Shown piece after piece: positions 1 to 9,410 of a stretch of 64,000 nt of DNA. The number at the start of each line of letters is the position of its first letter. Position 1 is the first letter of the stretch. The DNA is from Micromonospora sp. NBC_01740 (GTDB lineage Bacteria; Actinomycetota; Actinomycetes; Mycobacteriales; Micromonosporaceae): the NCBI RefSeq assembly GCF_035920365.1, contig NZ_CP109150.1:62001-126000 (forward strand), given 5' to 3'. A model generated the notes under the pieces. That model was not told the DNA's origin. It was given only the letters and a program-made list of their open reading frames with translations, and ran no database searches. The position numbers were made by a program, and so were the translations under genes.

Positions 1-265
1 AGACCGGGGTGGGCGACACGACCTGCACGTCCACGCCGTCAGCGTCCATGTCGCCGAGTCGGGTCGGCGCGTCCCAGCACTCCGCCCCGACCGGGCGGAA
101 CTCCGTCTCCCCCACCATGATCATGGCCGCCCGCTCGGAGTCGACCCGCAGCCAGGGCCAGTCCGACCCACCGCACGCCGCGCCGAGGTCCGGCCACCCC
201 TTCGGTACGACGTGCGTGTGCACGTCGACCACCGGGGGCCGCGCCGGCCCGGGCCCGGCAGGCAT
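1..265 (-). CDS. nbaD: 2-amino-3-carboxymuconate-6-semialdehyde decarboxylase (ACMSD), partial, C-terminus outside the window
   Basis: Only the first 88 residues are in the window; the gene runs off the left edge. The N-terminus reads VDVHTHVVPKGWPDL, the amidohydrolase-2 signature; His16 and His18 form the HxH zinc-binding pair seen in ACMSD. ACMSD decarboxylates the unstable product of 3-hydroxyanthranilate dioxygenase to 2-aminomuconate semialdehyde. Its ATG overlaps the stop of the HAO gene by one base (TGATG), implying translational coupling. Position directly after HAO in a kynurenine operon supports ACMSD over other amidohydrolases. The symbol follows the Pseudomonas nba genes by analogy. 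Confidence 0.88.
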   Translation of the reverse strand, partial: MPAGPGPARPPVVDVHTHVVPKGWPDLGAACGGSDWPWLRVDSERAAMIMVGETEFRPVGAECWDAPTRLGDMDADGVDVQVVSPTPV

Positions 266-789
266 CAGCCCTTGCCCGGGTGCAGCGCGCCGCAGTTGCC
301 GCAGGTGCGGGCGGCCTCGTCGGCGTAGAACGCCTGGAACACCGGGGGCAGGTCGGCGGCGATGTCCCTGACCTGCAACTCCACCTCGTGCACCTGGTGT
401 CCGCACTCGGCGCAGTACCACTGGAACTTCTCCAGCGTGCCCTCCTCGCGGACCCGCTCCACGACCACGCCGATCGAGCCGGCCTCGGGCCGCTGCGGCG
501 AGTGCGGGGTGTTGCGCGGCAGCATCCACATCTGACCCTCGCGCACGTGCACCGTACGCGGCCCCTCCGGGGTCATCAGGTTGACGTGCATGTTGCCCTT
601 GACCTGGTAGAAGAACTCCTCGTACGGGTCGACGTGGAAGTCGGTGCGCTGGTTGGGCCCGCCCACCACCATCACGATGAAGTCGTCCCCGCCCGGGAAC
701 ATCTCCTTGTTGCCGACCGGCGGCTTGAGCAGGTGCTGGTTCTCCGCGATCCAACCGGGGAAGCTGAACGGCTCCGCGATCTCACTCAC
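265..789 (-). CDS. nbaC: 3-hydroxyanthranilate 3,4-dioxygenase
   Basis: This 174-residue cupin dioxygenase opens the ring of 3-hydroxyanthranilate to 2-amino-3-carboxymuconate semialdehyde. His52, Glu58 and His96 match the expected Fe(II) ligands (motif [12 protein letters not shown]). Cys126, Cys129, Cys163 and Cys166 form the rubredoxin-like second metal site found in bacterial HAO. Length is typical for the bacterial single-domain form. The start is GTG, overlapping the preceding deaminase stop (GTGA, 789-786). The gene is followed with one-base overlap by ACMSD, the next enzyme in the pathway. Confidence 0.96.
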   Translation of the reverse strand: MSEIAEPFSFPGWIAENQHLLKPPVGNKEMFPGGDDFIVMVVGGPNQRTDFHVDPYEEFFYQVKGNMHVNLMTPEGPRTVHVREGQMWMLPRNTPHSPQRPEAGSIGVVVERVREEGTLEKFQWYCAECGHQVHEVELQVRDIAADLPPVFQAFYADEAARTCGNCGALHPGKG

Positions 790-1268
790 GACTGACCTCC
801 TGACGGAAGAAGGGCCACGGCCTGGATTTCGATGAGCAGGTGCGGGTGGGGTAGTTGGTGCACGGCGACGGTGGTGCGGGTGGGGCCGGTGGCGTCGAAG
901 TACTCGGCCCAGACCTGGTTGTAGCCGCCGAAGTCGTTCATGTTGACGAGGTAGGTGGTGACCTGCACGAGGTCGCTCAGGTCGGCGCCGACCGTCTTCA
1001 GCAGATCTTGGATGTTGTCGATGACGGCCCTGGTCTGCGCACGGATGTCCAGGTTCGTCGTGCCCAGCTCGTCGACGTCAACGCCAGCGAAGGTGTTGTC
1101 GGGGCGGCGGCTGGAGGTGCCGGAGACGAAGACGAAGCCGCCGGCGACCTTGACGTGCGGAAACGCGCCTCGGGGTACGGCCTTGCCGGCCACGACGTGC
1201 GCCTGTGCGCCCGTGCCGTGACCGGCGCTCGTGCCCTGGTTCGAGGGCGTGCCCTGGTTCGTGGTCAT
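786..1268 (-). CDS. nbaF: 2-aminomuconate deaminase (RidA/YjgF family)
   Basis: This 160-residue RidA-fold protein most likely hydrolyses 2-aminomuconate to 4-oxalocrotonate and ammonia. The family core begins near residue 32 ([20 protein letters not shown]) and the C-terminal part keeps a GPTRTTV segment and an IEIQAVALL strand with the conserved Arg and Glu. The first 25 residues are a Gln/Gly/Thr-rich low-complexity extension. RidA proteins are hard to assign from sequence alone; the specific call rests on its place between the 4-oxalocrotonate decarboxylase and HAO genes. It overlaps both neighbours by four bases (ATGA and GTGA). Confidence 0.85.
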   Translation of the reverse strand: MTTNQGTPSNQGTSAGHGTGAQAHVVAGKAVPRGAFPHVKVAGGFVFVSGTSSRRPDNTFAGVDVDELGTTNLDIRAQTRAVIDNIQDLLKTVGADLSDLVQVTTYLVNMNDFGGYNQVWAEYFDATGPTRTTVAVHQLPHPHLLIEIQAVALLPSGGQS

Positions 1269-2038
1269 GCGGTGGCTCGCAGGGAGGTGGTGCCGAGGTG
1301 TTCGACGACGGCGCGGACGTGGGCGCCGGGTTTCAGGGGCACGGCGGCGGTGGCGGCGCCGGCGAGGAACACCCAGCCCTCGCGCAGCCGTACGCCGTGG
1401 CGCCCGGCGAGGCGGATGCCTTCGTCGAGGGCGCGGCGGGGGTCGCCGAGGATCGCGGCGGTGGAGCCGACCTGCGCGACGCGTCCGTCGATCTCCAGCA
1501 GCACCCCGAGGTTGTCGAGGCCGTCGGGGACCGGGGACCAGGCGCCGATGGTGAAGGCGGCGGCGGAGGTGTTGTCGGCGATCACGTCCGGCAGGGAGAA
1601 CGTGAAGTTGGCGTACCGCGAGTCGATGACCTCGATGGCGGGGGCGACCGCGCGTACGGCGTCGGTGAAGTCCCCGACCGGCTCGCCCGGTTCGGGGAGG
1701 CGGTCGAGGAGGAACGCCACTTCGGGTTCGACGCGGGGGTGGATGAACCTGGTGGGGTCGAGGGTGCCGCCGTCGGGGATGCGCATGGTGTCGGTGAGGC
1801 GGCCCCAGATGACCTCGTCCACGCCGACCTGCGCCATCTTCGCCTTGCTGGTCAGGCCCATCTTCAACCCGATCAGACGCTCACCCCGGTCGAGGCGACG
1901 CTGGATCAACGCGGTCTGCACCCCGTACGCGGCGTCCACGTCCAAGCCCGTCTCCGCAGCCAACTGCGCGATGGCGGTGGCGGTGTCGGCCGCCTCGCCG
2001 AGGCGCTCGGCGATACCCGCGGTGTCCGGCCCGATCAT
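1265..2038 (-). CDS. nbaG: 4-oxalocrotonate decarboxylase (2-oxo-3-hexenedioate decarboxylase)
   Basis: This 257-residue protein belongs to the fumarylacetoacetase/hydratase-decarboxylase family and should convert 4-oxalocrotonate to 2-oxopent-4-enoate with loss of CO2. The stretch [17 protein letters not shown] (residues 57-73) and the acidic metal-binding EPEVAFLL are typical of the decarboxylase branch, against the shorter N-terminal motif of the paired hydratase at 4099-4893. The ATG is preceded by GGGAG at five bases. A 55-bp gap to the aldolase gene is filled by a repeat element. The stop overlaps the next start (ATGA). Confidence 0.88.
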   Translation of the reverse strand: MIGPDTAGIAERLGEAADTATAIAQLAAETGLDVDAAYGVQTALIQRRLDRGERLIGLKMGLTSKAKMAQVGVDEVIWGRLTDTMRIPDGGTLDPTRFIHPRVEPEVAFLLDRLPEPGEPVGDFTDAVRAVAPAIEVIDSRYANFTFSLPDVIADNTSAAAFTIGAWSPVPDGLDNLGVLLEIDGRVAQVGSTAAILGDPRRALDEGIRLAGRHGVRLREGWVFLAGAATAAVPLKPGAHVRAVVEHLGTTSLRATA

Positions 2039-2096
2039 GGCGTCTCCCTCGTTCGCGACTGCGCGGCTCGCACGCCCGGCTCAATCCTCGCGCTCA
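2039..2096 (-). repeat. Single degenerate copy of the 62-bp operon repeat
   Basis: The gap between the aldolase and decarboxylase genes resembles one unit of the tandem array at 7836-8098. Both read TGAGCGCGAGGA, then a G/C-rich hairpin core, then GCAGTCGCGAACG, then a GGAG-type Shine-Dalgarno sequence before the next ATG. As in the array, the first TGA of the unit is the stop codon of the upstream gene (aldolase). The element therefore supplies both a stop codon and a ribosome binding site. Confidence 0.75.
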
Positions 2097-3164
2097 CTGT
2101 GCCGCACCCGTCTGCGCGCGACCGTCGGCGAGGTCCAGTGCCACGTCCACGATCATGTCTTCCTGCCCGCCGACCATGCGGCGGCGGCCCAACTCGACCA
2201 GGATCGAGCGCACGTCCACCCCGTACTTGTCCGACGCCCGCTCCGCATGCCGCAGGAAACTCGAATACACCCCGGCGTAGCCGAGGGAGAGGGTTTCGCG
2301 GTCGACCTGCACGGGCCGGTCCTGCAACGGGCGCACGATGTCGTCAGCGGCGTCCATCAGCGCGAACACGTCACAGCCGTGCTCCCACCCGTGCAACTCG
2401 GCGACCGCCACGAACACCTCCAACGGCGCGTTACCCGCCCCCGCGCCCTGCCCGGCCAGCGACGCGTCGACCCGCACCGTCCGACCGTGGGCCGAACCGA
2501 GCGGCCCGTCGCCGAGAATGCGGCCGTGTTCCACGGCAACCACACTGTTGGCGACGCCGAGGGACAGGTTGTGGTGGGCGTGGATACCGATCTGCGTATC
2601 CGGTGCCAACACCTGCCGATACGCGTCCACCCGCTCGGCGACGTCGGACATGAGGAGTCGGCCGCCGGAGTCGGTGACGTAGACGCAGTGCGCCCCGTAC
2701 GACTCCATCAACTTCGCCTGCCCCGCCAGACCGGCCGGGTCGTTCATGTGCGACATCATCAGGAACCCGGACACGTCCATGCCGTTCTCCCGCGCCCACG
2801 CAATGTGCTGCGCCGAAATGTCGGCCTCCGTGCAGTGCGTGGCGATCCGCACACTGGTCACCCCGAGCGCCTTCGCCGCCTTCAAGTCGGCGATGGTGCC
2901 GATACCCGGCAGCAGCAACGTCGTCAGCTTCGCGTTCGTCATCACCTCGGCCGCCGCCGAAATCCAGTCGGCGTCACTGGCCGCACCATGGCCGTAGTTC
3001 ACACTTGACCCGGCCAGCCCGTCACCGTGAGCGACCTCGATCGCGGCCACCCCGGCGGCGTCGAGCGCGGCGGCGATGGTGCGGACCTGCTCGACCGTGT
3101 AGCGGTGGGCGACGGCGTGCATGCCGTCGCGCAACGTCACGTCCTGGATGTACAGATCAGTCAT
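2094..3164 (-). CDS. nbaI: 4-hydroxy-2-oxovalerate aldolase
   Basis: This 356-residue DmpG-type aldolase splits 4-hydroxy-2-oxovalerate into pyruvate and acetaldehyde. The N-terminus has the family signature [15 protein letters not shown] with the catalytic Arg-Asp pair, and [15 protein letters not shown] carries the metal-binding His pair. The ATG at 3164 overlaps the acetaldehyde dehydrogenase stop (ATGA); an open frame continues upstream to 3473 but that part is only antiphase reading of the neighbour. DmpG and DmpF enzymes usually form a channelling complex, and the two genes are adjacent here. The C-terminal residues end in a repeat element. Confidence 0.95.
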   Translation of the reverse strand: MTDLYIQDVTLRDGMHAVAHRYTVEQVRTIAAALDAAGVAAIEVAHGDGLAGSSVNYGHGAASDADWISAAAEVMTNAKLTTLLLPGIGTIADLKAAKALGVTSVRIATHCTEADISAQHIAWARENGMDVSGFLMMSHMNDPAGLAGQAKLMESYGAHCVYVTDSGGRLLMSDVAERVDAYRQVLAPDTQIGIHAHHNLSLGVANSVVAVEHGRILGDGPLGSAHGRTVRVDASLAGQGAGAGNAPLEVFVAVAELHGWEHGCDVFALMDAADDIVRPLQDRPVQVDRETLSLGYAGVYSSFLRHAERASDKYGVDVRSILVELGRRRMVGGQEDMIVDVALDLADGRAQTGAAQ

Positions 3165-4102
3165 GACAGCACCCCCGAAGCAGCCTCGGAACGCACCGCC
3201 ACCAGCCGCTCCGCCGTACGCAGCGCCGCCGACGTCATGATGTCCAGATTCCCCGCGTACGCCGGCAGATAATGTCCCGCGCCGGAGACCTCCAGGAACA
3301 CCGACACCTGCAACCCGCGCAGATGCCGACCCAACGACGGCACGTACGCATCGACCCGGTCGAACTGCACGTCCTGCTTCAACCGGTACCCCGGCACGTA
3401 CTCCTGCACCGCCGCCACCATCTCCGCCACCGACCCGGCGATCGCCGCACGGTCGGCGTCGGCGTCCTCGCACAGGCAGTACACCGTGTCACGCATCAAC
3501 AGCGGCGGATCCGCCGGATTCAACACGATGATCGCCTTACCACGACCAGCACCACCGACCACCTCGATCGCCCGCGCCGTCGTCTCCGTGAACTCGTCGA
3601 TGTTCGCCCGCGTCCCCGGCCCCGCCGACCTCGACGCGATCGACGCCACGATCTCCCCGTACACCACCGGCGTCACCCGACCCACCGCCGCGACAATCGG
3701 CACCGTCGCCTGCCCACCACACGTCACCATGTTCACGTTGCGCTCGCCCAGGTGCTCGTCCAGATTCACCGGCGGCACCACGTACGGACCCACCGCCGCC
3801 GGCGTCAGATCCACCACGAGCCGACCGTGCGCCGCCAACACCGCGTCGTTACGCCGGTGCGCACCCGCCGACGTGGCATCGAACACCAACTCCACATCCG
3901 CGAACTCCGGCATCGCCACCAGGCCATCCACACCCTCGGCGGTGGTCGCCACACCCAACCGCCGGGCCCGCGCCAGACCGTCGGAGTCGGGGTCGATGCC
4001 GACCATCGCCACCATCCGCAGCGACTCCGACAACCGCAACACCTTGATCATCAGATCGGTGCCGATGTTGCCCGACCCGATCACCGCCACACCGGTGGTC
4101 AC
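3161..4102 (-). CDS. nbaJ: Acetaldehyde dehydrogenase (acylating)
   Basis: This 313-residue DmpF-type enzyme oxidises acetaldehyde from the aldolase to acetyl-CoA with NAD+ and CoA. The Rossmann motif [11 protein letters not shown] lies at the N-terminus and [12 protein letters not shown] contains the catalytic Cys. The start is taken as GTG at 4102 because AAGGAGG sits four bases upstream and the GTG overlaps the hydratase stop (GTGA). An ATG at 4123 would put the Shine-Dalgarno sequence inside the gene. Overlaps on both sides suggest tight coupling of hydratase, dehydrogenase and aldolase. Confidence 0.95.
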   Translation of the reverse strand: MTTGVAVIGSGNIGTDLMIKVLRLSESLRMVAMVGIDPDSDGLARARRLGVATTAEGVDGLVAMPEFADVELVFDATSAGAHRRNDAVLAAHGRLVVDLTPAAVGPYVVPPVNLDEHLGERNVNMVTCGGQATVPIVAAVGRVTPVVYGEIVASIASRSAGPGTRANIDEFTETTARAIEVVGGAGRGKAIIVLNPADPPLLMRDTVYCLCEDADADRAAIAGSVAEMVAAVQEYVPGYRLKQDVQFDRVDAYVPSLGRHLRGLQVSVFLEVSGAGHYLPAYAGNLDIMTSAALRTAERLVAVRSEAASGVLS

Positions 4103-4893
4103 GACGCCTCCTTGGAGAAGCACGTGCGGACAGAGCCCAGGCCGGAGATCCGCGCCTCGTACGCCGCGCCCGGCGTCACCGGCACCATCGGGCCGAGCGC
4201 CCCGGAGAGCACCACATCCCCGGCACGCAGCGGATCACCCGAGCGGGCCATCGTCTGCGCCAACCACTGCACCGCATGCAACGGATTACCCAGACACGCC
4301 GCCCCCGCCCCCACCGACACCGGCTCACCGGCCTGTTCGAGCACCATCCCGCACAACCGCAGGTCCACGTCGGCCAGCCGACGCGGCGTCGTGCCCAGCA
4401 CGAACAGGCCGCTGGAGGCGTTGTCCGCCACCGTGTCCACGATCGAGATGTCCCACCCCGCCACCCGCGAATCCACGATCTCGATCGCCGGCAACACGTG
4501 GTCCACCGCCCGGATCACGTCCGCGCTGGTGATCCGCTCGTCGGGCAGGTCCGCACCCAGGACGAACGCGACCTCCGCCTCGACCCGTGGCTGGAGCAGC
4601 CGGCCCATCGGCACCTCGGCCCCGTCGGGCACCGCCATGTCGTCGGTCAGCACCCCGAAATCGGGCTGGAAGACACCGAAGCTCTCCTGCACCGCCCGCG
4701 ACGTCAGCCCGATCTTCGCGCCCACCCGCCGCTGGCCGCGCTGCAACCACTGCCGCACCTGAAGCTGCTGCACCAGGTACGCCGACGTGACGTCACCCTC
4801 AGGCAGCAACCGCCCCCGCAGCGGCGGACAGGGCTTGCCGTTCTCCCGCGCGTCGACCAGTTCCCGGGCCGCCGCCTCGTAATCAACGCTCAT
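4099..4893 (-). CDS. nbaH: 2-oxopent-4-enoate hydratase
   Basis: This 264-residue member of the hydratase/decarboxylase family should add water to 2-oxopent-4-enoate, giving 4-hydroxy-2-oxovalerate for the adjacent aldolase. Visible family features are [17 protein letters not shown] and the acidic metal-binding EAEVAFVLG, followed by AIEIVDSR. The start at 4893 ([12 protein letters not shown]) is chosen over an upstream ATG at 4974 because GGGGAG lies just ahead and the homologous region begins there. A 102-bp gap separates it from the dehydrogenase gene upstream, the longest internal gap of the lower-pathway genes. Confidence 0.9.
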   Translation of the reverse strand: MSVDYEAAARELVDARENGKPCPPLRGRLLPEGDVTSAYLVQQLQVRQWLQRGQRRVGAKIGLTSRAVQESFGVFQPDFGVLTDDMAVPDGAEVPMGRLLQPRVEAEVAFVLGADLPDERITSADVIRAVDHVLPAIEIVDSRVAGWDISIVDTVADNASSGLFVLGTTPRRLADVDLRLCGMVLEQAGEPVSVGAGAACLGNPLHAVQWLAQTMARSGDPLRAGDVVLSGALGPMVPVTPGAAYEARISGLGSVRTCFSKEAS

Positions 4894-4995
4894 GTCAGCT
4901 CCCCACTCCACTCGGAGCCGCCAGGACACTCCGCGACACCGATGTGCTCGCCACGTCCACCGCGCCCGCGTCACCGATGCACACGCCGCGTCCGG

Positions 4996-6504
4996 TCATG
5001 TCAGATCCACGCAGACGTTGGTCAACTCGGAATAGAAATCAAGGGAGTGCACGCCACCCTCGCGCCCGATCCCCGACGCCTTCACCCCACCGAACGGCGT
5101 CCGCAGATCCCGCAGGAACCACGTGTTCACCCACACGATCCCCGCGTCCAACCGCATACCGGCCCGGTGCGCCCGACCCACATCGCGGGTCCACACCGCC
5201 GCCGCCAGCCCGTACTCCGTGCCGTTCGCCAACGCGAACGCCTCGTCCTCATCGTCGAACGGGGCCACATGCACCACCGGCCCGAAGATCTCCTCGGTGT
5301 TGGTCCGCGCATCCGCGCCCAACCCCGTCAACACCGTCGGCTGTACGTACGCACCACCGTCACGGGCGTCACCGAAGGCCGGCACGCCGCCCCCGGTCAG
5401 CACCTGCGCACCCTCACCACGGGCCAGGTCGTAATAGCCCAGCACCTTCTCCCGATGCTGACGCGAGATCAACGGCATGTTCACCGTCGCCTCGTCGGCA
5501 GGCCACCCGAACGACAGCTCACCAGCCCGCTGCGCGAGCCGGGCCGTGAACTCCTCGAACACCGGCCGCTGCACATAGATCCGCTCAGTACACAGACACA
5601 CCTGACCGCCATTGGTGAAGCTGGACCGCACCGACCCCGCCACCGCCGCATCAAGATCCGCGTCCGCGAACACCAACCCCGCGTTCTTGCCACCCAACTC
5701 GAACGACACGGCCTTCACCCCGTCGGAGGCGGCCCGCATGATCGCCCCGCCGGTGGACGACTCACCCGTGAACGTGATCGCGTCCACCCCAGGATGGCGG
5801 GTCAAGAACTCACCCGCCGAATCCGGACCGAACCCGTGCACCAGGTTGAACACACCCTCCGGCACCCCGGCGGCGGCCATCACCTCCGCCAACAACGTCG
5901 CCGACGCCGGCGTCTCCTCGCTCGGCTTCACGATCACCGCATTACCGCACGCAAGGGCCGGAGCGACCTTCCACGTCAACAGCAGCAGCGGCAGGTTCCA
6001 CGGCACGATCACCGCCACCACACCCACCGGCTTACGCACCGCATAATTCAACGCCCGCCCACCCGACGGCGTCACCGTCGTGAACGACTCCGTCGGCGCC
6101 GTCGCCACGATCTCCGCGAAGGCGCGGAAGTTCGCCGCGCCGCGCGGGATGTCCAACGTCCGCGCCTGCGAGATCGACTTGCCGGTGTCGGCCACCTCAG
6201 CGGTCACCAGATCGTCGAAACGCCGCTCAAGCTCGACGGCGACCCGACGCAACACCTCCGCGCGCTCGCGCTCCCCCATCCGACCCCACGGCCCCCGCAA
6301 CGCCCCCCGAGCGGCGGCGACCGCGTCGTCCACACACGCCCGATCCGCCTCGACCACCTCGAAGACCGGCTCACCCGTCACCGGGCTGCGCTTGACGAAC
6401 CGCCGCCCACCCTCGACGAACTCACCGCCCACGAAGTTGCGCAGCAGGCCCGGGCCGTCGGGCGCCCGCCCGGCCATCAGCCGGGGATCCCAGGTCACGG
6501 TCAT
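4996..6504 (-). CDS. nbaE: 2-aminomuconate 6-semialdehyde dehydrogenase
   Basis: This 502-residue NAD-dependent aldehyde dehydrogenase oxidises 2-aminomuconate semialdehyde (or 2-hydroxymuconate semialdehyde) to the acid. ALDH landmarks are all present: PWN at 168-170, the Glu of SFELGGKN at 269 and the catalytic Cys303 in GQVCLCTERIY, whose context is typical of the muconic semialdehyde subgroup. The ATG at 6504 overlaps the kmo stop (ATGA) and is preceded by GGGGAGG. An open frame extending to 6846 is only a shadow of kmo. Confidence 0.92.
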   Translation of the reverse strand: MTVTWDPRLMAGRAPDGPGLLRNFVGGEFVEGGRRFVKRSPVTGEPVFEVVEADRACVDDAVAAARGALRGPWGRMGERERAEVLRRVAVELERRFDDLVTAEVADTGKSISQARTLDIPRGAANFRAFAEIVATAPTESFTTVTPSGGRALNYAVRKPVGVVAVIVPWNLPLLLLTWKVAPALACGNAVIVKPSEETPASATLLAEVMAAAGVPEGVFNLVHGFGPDSAGEFLTRHPGVDAITFTGESSTGGAIMRAASDGVKAVSFELGGKNAGLVFADADLDAAVAGSVRSSFTNGGQVCLCTERIYVQRPVFEEFTARLAQRAGELSFGWPADEATVNMPLISRQHREKVLGYYDLARGEGAQVLTGGGVPAFGDARDGGAYVQPTVLTGLGADARTNTEEIFGPVVHVAPFDDEDEAFALANGTEYGLAAAVWTRDVGRAHRAGMRLDAGIVWVNTWFLRDLRTPFGGVKASGIGREGGVHSLDFYSELTNVCVDLT

Positions 6505-7838
6505 CGACGCCTCCCCCGGCTGATCGTGAGGCCGACCGCGCCGGCCAGCAGCGCCACGGCCCCGGCGGCCACCGCCCCGAGCAGGCGGTGCTGCCGGCGG
6601 ACCCGCCGACGCACCTCGGCGTACGGGGTGGTCGAGAAGGACACCAGCTCGTAGCGGGAGACGTACCGGCCCGGCAGCACCCGCTCCAGCGCGTGCTCGA
6701 CCTTCCGGCCGGCCTGGAACAGCGGCGAGGCGACCTTGTCCCGCATCTCCACGAAGTTCGCCAGCGCCATCTGCGCGATGGCCTCGGCGTTGGCCTGCCG
6801 GCGCTGCTGGAACAGCGGCAGCGCCTCGGACCAGTCGTCGGCGCACTCGTCCAGGCAGCGGTCCAGCTCGACGACGTCCTCGAAGGCGCAGTTCGCGCCC
6901 TGGCCGTAGAACGGGACGATGGCGTGTGCCGCGTCGCCGAGCAGGCCGACCCTCCCGTACGCCTGCCAGGGGGTGCAGCGGACGGTGCCGAGCACGCCCA
7001 CCGGGTTGTGCTGGTAGTCGTCGACGAGGCCCGGGGCGAGCGGCGGCAGGTCCGGGTAGTGCTCGGCGAAGTGCCGCTCGATGGCCGCCGGGCTGCCCAG
7101 CGAGGCGAAGCTGGCGGTGCCGTGGGTGGGCCAGAAGAGCGTGCAGGTGAAGGAGCGGTCCGGGTTCGGCAGCGCGATCATCATCGAGGTGCCGCGCGGC
7201 CAGATGTGCAGCGCCTCCGGGTCGAGGGCGAAGTCCCCGCCCAGCGGCGGGATCGTCAGCTCCTTGTAGCCGTAGTCGAGGAAGTCCACGCTCTCGGTCA
7301 GCAGCCCGTACGCCAGCAGCTGCCCGCGCACCGCGGAGCCGGCGCCGTCGGCGCCGAGGACGACCGACGCGGTGGCCGCGACCGTGCCCTGCGGGGTCTC
7401 GAAGGTCATCTCGCCGCTGGTCGGGTCGAGCCCGACGAGCCGGTGGTCGAAGGCGACCCGCACCCCGGGCAGGCTGGTGGCCGCGTCGAGCAGGGCGTTG
7501 TTGAGCGCGCCCCGGCTGATCGAGTTGATCGCCCGGTCGCCGGCGGCGCTGTACGACTGGAACTGCGCCTCGCCGTCGACGGGGTGGATCATCCGGCCGC
7601 GCATCGGCAGCCCGTCGGCCAGCACCTGCTCGTCGAGGCCGATCCGGCGCAGCGCGTCGAGGCCCCGCTCGGAGAGCGCCAGGTTGATGGAGCGTCCCCG
7701 CTCCACCGTGCCGGTGCGCGGGTCGGGCCGCCGCTCGTAGAGCGCCACCGGGTAGCCGCGCCGGGCCAGGAAGCAGGCCAGCAGGCAGCCGGCGAGGCCC
7801 GCGCCGACGACCGCGATCTCGTCCCGCTGGTCGGTCAT
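6501..7838 (-). CDS. kmo: Kynurenine 3-monooxygenase
   Basis: This 445-residue FAD-dependent hydroxylase converts L-kynurenine to 3-hydroxykynurenine with NADPH and O2. The FAD-binding GAGLAG motif is at residues 12-17 and the second FAD motif GLLGDAAHAIVPFYGQGAN is clear. The C-terminus has a hydrophobic helix (about residues 418-440) ending in RGRRR, matching the C-terminal membrane anchor of kynurenine monooxygenases. The ATG is preceded by GGAG at eight bases, and that initiation region is the last copy of the 62-bp repeat array separating kmo from kynU. Confidence 0.95.
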   Translation of the reverse strand: MTDQRDEIAVVGAGLAGCLLACFLARRGYPVALYERRPDPRTGTVERGRSINLALSERGLDALRRIGLDEQVLADGLPMRGRMIHPVDGEAQFQSYSAAGDRAINSISRGALNNALLDAATSLPGVRVAFDHRLVGLDPTSGEMTFETPQGTVAATASVVLGADGAGSAVRGQLLAYGLLTESVDFLDYGYKELTIPPLGGDFALDPEALHIWPRGTSMMIALPNPDRSFTCTLFWPTHGTASFASLGSPAAIERHFAEHYPDLPPLAPGLVDDYQHNPVGVLGTVRCTPWQAYGRVGLLGDAAHAIVPFYGQGANCAFEDVVELDRCLDECADDWSEALPLFQQRRQANAEAIAQMALANFVEMRDKVASPLFQAGRKVEHALERVLPGRYVSRYELVSFSTTPYAEVRRRVRRQHRLLGAVAAGAVALLAGAVGLTISRGRRR

Positions 7839-8086
7839 GAGCTCATCTCCGTTCGCGACTGCGGGGCTCGCAGCCCCAGCTCACTCCTCGCGCTCACCAT
7901 GAGCTCATCTCCGTTCGCGACTGCGGGGCTCGCAACCCCGGCTCACTCCTCGCGCTCACCATGAGCTCATCTCCGTTCGCGACTGCGGGGCTCGCAACCC
8001 CAGCTCACTCCTCGCGCTCACCATGAGCTCATCTCCGTTCGCGACTGCGGGGCTCGCAACCCCGGCTCACTCCTCGCGCTCACCAT
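7835..8086 (-). other. Chain of four overlapping 21-22-codon mini-ORFs bridging kynU to kmo
   Basis: Reading the repeat array on the minus strand, each unit has an ATG (8086, 8024, 7962, 7900) with GGAG eight bases upstream. Each ATG opens a frame beginning MVSARSE and ending TEMSSW whose stop lies just past the ATG of the next unit. The fourth frame ends with a TGA overlapping the kmo start (ATGA, 7838-7835). The kynU stop itself is placed the same way relative to the first mini-ORF. Whether the peptides are made is unknown; the layout could relay ribosomes from kynU to kmo, or be a by-product of duplication. Confidence 0.6.
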
Positions 8087-8098
8087 GAGCTCATCTCC
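7836..8098 (-). repeat. Four tandem 62-bp repeats between kynU and kmo
   Basis: Near-identical 62-bp units follow one another exactly; the marker GCTCATCTCC on the plus strand starts at 7841, 7903, 7965, 8027 and 8089. Units differ at a few positions only, and the base after the central CCCC alternates A, G, A, G from unit 1 to 4, as expected from duplication of a dimer. Each unit holds a small GGGG...CCCC hairpin and, on the minus strand, GGAG eight bases before an ATG. A degenerate single copy is at 2039-2096. Confidence 0.95.
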
Positions 8099-9390
8099 GT
8101 CGTGGCGGCCAGCGCGTCGGCGACCCGCCAGCAGTCGTGGAACGTGGAATAGAGCGGCACCGGAGCGAACCGGATGATGTCCGGCTCCCGGGCGTCGGCG
8201 ATCACGCCGTGCTCGTGCCGCAGCCGCTTGGCCAGTTCGGCCGCGCTGCCCGCGCCGATGCGCACGGAGAGCTGGCAGCCGCGCCGCTCCGGCTCGCGCG
8301 GGGTGACCACGGTCAGCGGACGGTTCGCGGTCACCTCGTCCAGCAGCCCCGCCAGGTAGCCGGTGAGCCGGAGGCTGCGCTCGCGCAGCGCGGGCATCCC
8401 GACGGAGTCGAAGAGCTCCAGCGAGGTACGCACCGGGCCCATCGCGAAGATCGGCGGGTTGGAGATCTGCCACGCCTCGACGGTGGCCGGCGGCCGGGAG
8501 ACCGGGGTCATCTCGAACCGGGTGGCCGCCTCGGTGCTCCACCAGCCCTCGAAGCGGGGCAGGTCGGGGTCGCCGAGGTGCCGCTCGTGCACGAAGACGC
8601 CGGCCAGCGCGCCGGGGCCGGAGTTCAGGTACTTGTAGGAGCACCAGGCGGCGAAGTCGACGTCCCAGTCGTGCAGGGCGAGCGGGACGTTGCCGGCGGC
8701 GTGCGCCAGGTCCCAGCCGACCACGGCCCCCGCCGCGCGGCCGGCGGCCGTGATGGCCGGGATGTCCATCAGCTCGCCGGTGAGGTAGTTGACCCCGCCG
8801 AGCAGCACCAGCGCCACCGTGTCGCCCTCGGCGGCCAGGTAGGCGGTCACGTCCTCGGTGCGCAGGGTGTCCTCGCCGGCGCGCGGGCGCAGCCGGACGA
8901 CCGTGGTGTCCGGGTCGAGGCCGTGGAAGCGGGCCTGGCTGCGCACGGCGTAGCTGTCCGAGGGGAAGGTGCTGTCCTCGATGACGATCCGGGTGCGCGC
9001 ACCGGCCGGCCGGTAGAAGCTGACCATCAGCAGGTGCAGGTTGACCGTCAGGGAGTTCATCACCACGACCTCCGCCGGGGCGGCGCCGACCAGTCGCGCG
9101 GCCGGCGCCGTCAGCAGCTCGTGGTACGGCAGCCAGGGCCGCTCGCCCTCCAGGTGTCCCTCGACGCCGAGGCGGCTCCACGCGTCCAGGTCGGCGGCGA
9201 GCTCGTCGCGGGTGGCCCGGGGTTGCAGGCCGAGGGAGTTGCCGGCCAGGTAGGCGGCCTCGGGGTACCGGCCGCCGTCGGCCGGCGGCACGCGGAACAG
9301 GTGGCGGTGCCCGGGATCGGCGGCGTCGAGGCGGCGCGCCTCGGCCTCACCGGCGGCGAAACCGGACGGATCGGATGCGGGGGTGGTCAT
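8080..9390 (-). CDS. kynU: Kynureninase
   Basis: This 436-residue PLP enzyme cleaves 3-hydroxykynurenine (and kynurenine) to 3-hydroxyanthranilate (anthranilate) and alanine. The PLP lysine is Lys253 in SYKYLNSGPG, with Asp227 in GWDLAH binding the pyridine nitrogen. The ATG at 9390 is 20 bp after the kynA stop; no strong Shine-Dalgarno sequence is seen. The last residues (EMSSW) and the TGA stop come from the 62-bp repeat array, so the native C-terminus has been replaced or extended by repeat sequence. Confidence 0.95.
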   Translation of the reverse strand: MTTPASDPSGFAAGEAEARRLDAADPGHRHLFRVPPADGGRYPEAAYLAGNSLGLQPRATRDELAADLDAWSRLGVEGHLEGERPWLPYHELLTAPAARLVGAAPAEVVVMNSLTVNLHLLMVSFYRPAGARTRIVIEDSTFPSDSYAVRSQARFHGLDPDTTVVRLRPRAGEDTLRTEDVTAYLAAEGDTVALVLLGGVNYLTGELMDIPAITAAGRAAGAVVGWDLAHAAGNVPLALHDWDVDFAAWCSYKYLNSGPGALAGVFVHERHLGDPDLPRFEGWWSTEAATRFEMTPVSRPPATVEAWQISNPPIFAMGPVRTSLELFDSVGMPALRERSLRLTGYLAGLLDEVTANRPLTVVTPREPERRGCQLSVRIGAGSAAELAKRLRHEHGVIADAREPDIIRFAPVPLYSTFHDCWRVADALAATTEMSSW

Positions 9391-9410
9391 AGCGTCGTCT
9401 CGCTCTCGGG

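Noticed and set aside
855..3008. Very long plus-strand open frame (717 codons) across the lower-pathway genes
   Set aside because: It is antisense to four recognised enzymes with overlapping starts, has no homology in its product and reflects high third-position GC.
7836..8098. CRISPR array
   Set aside because: The 62-bp units are contiguous repeats without unique spacers, and no cas genes are seen in the window.
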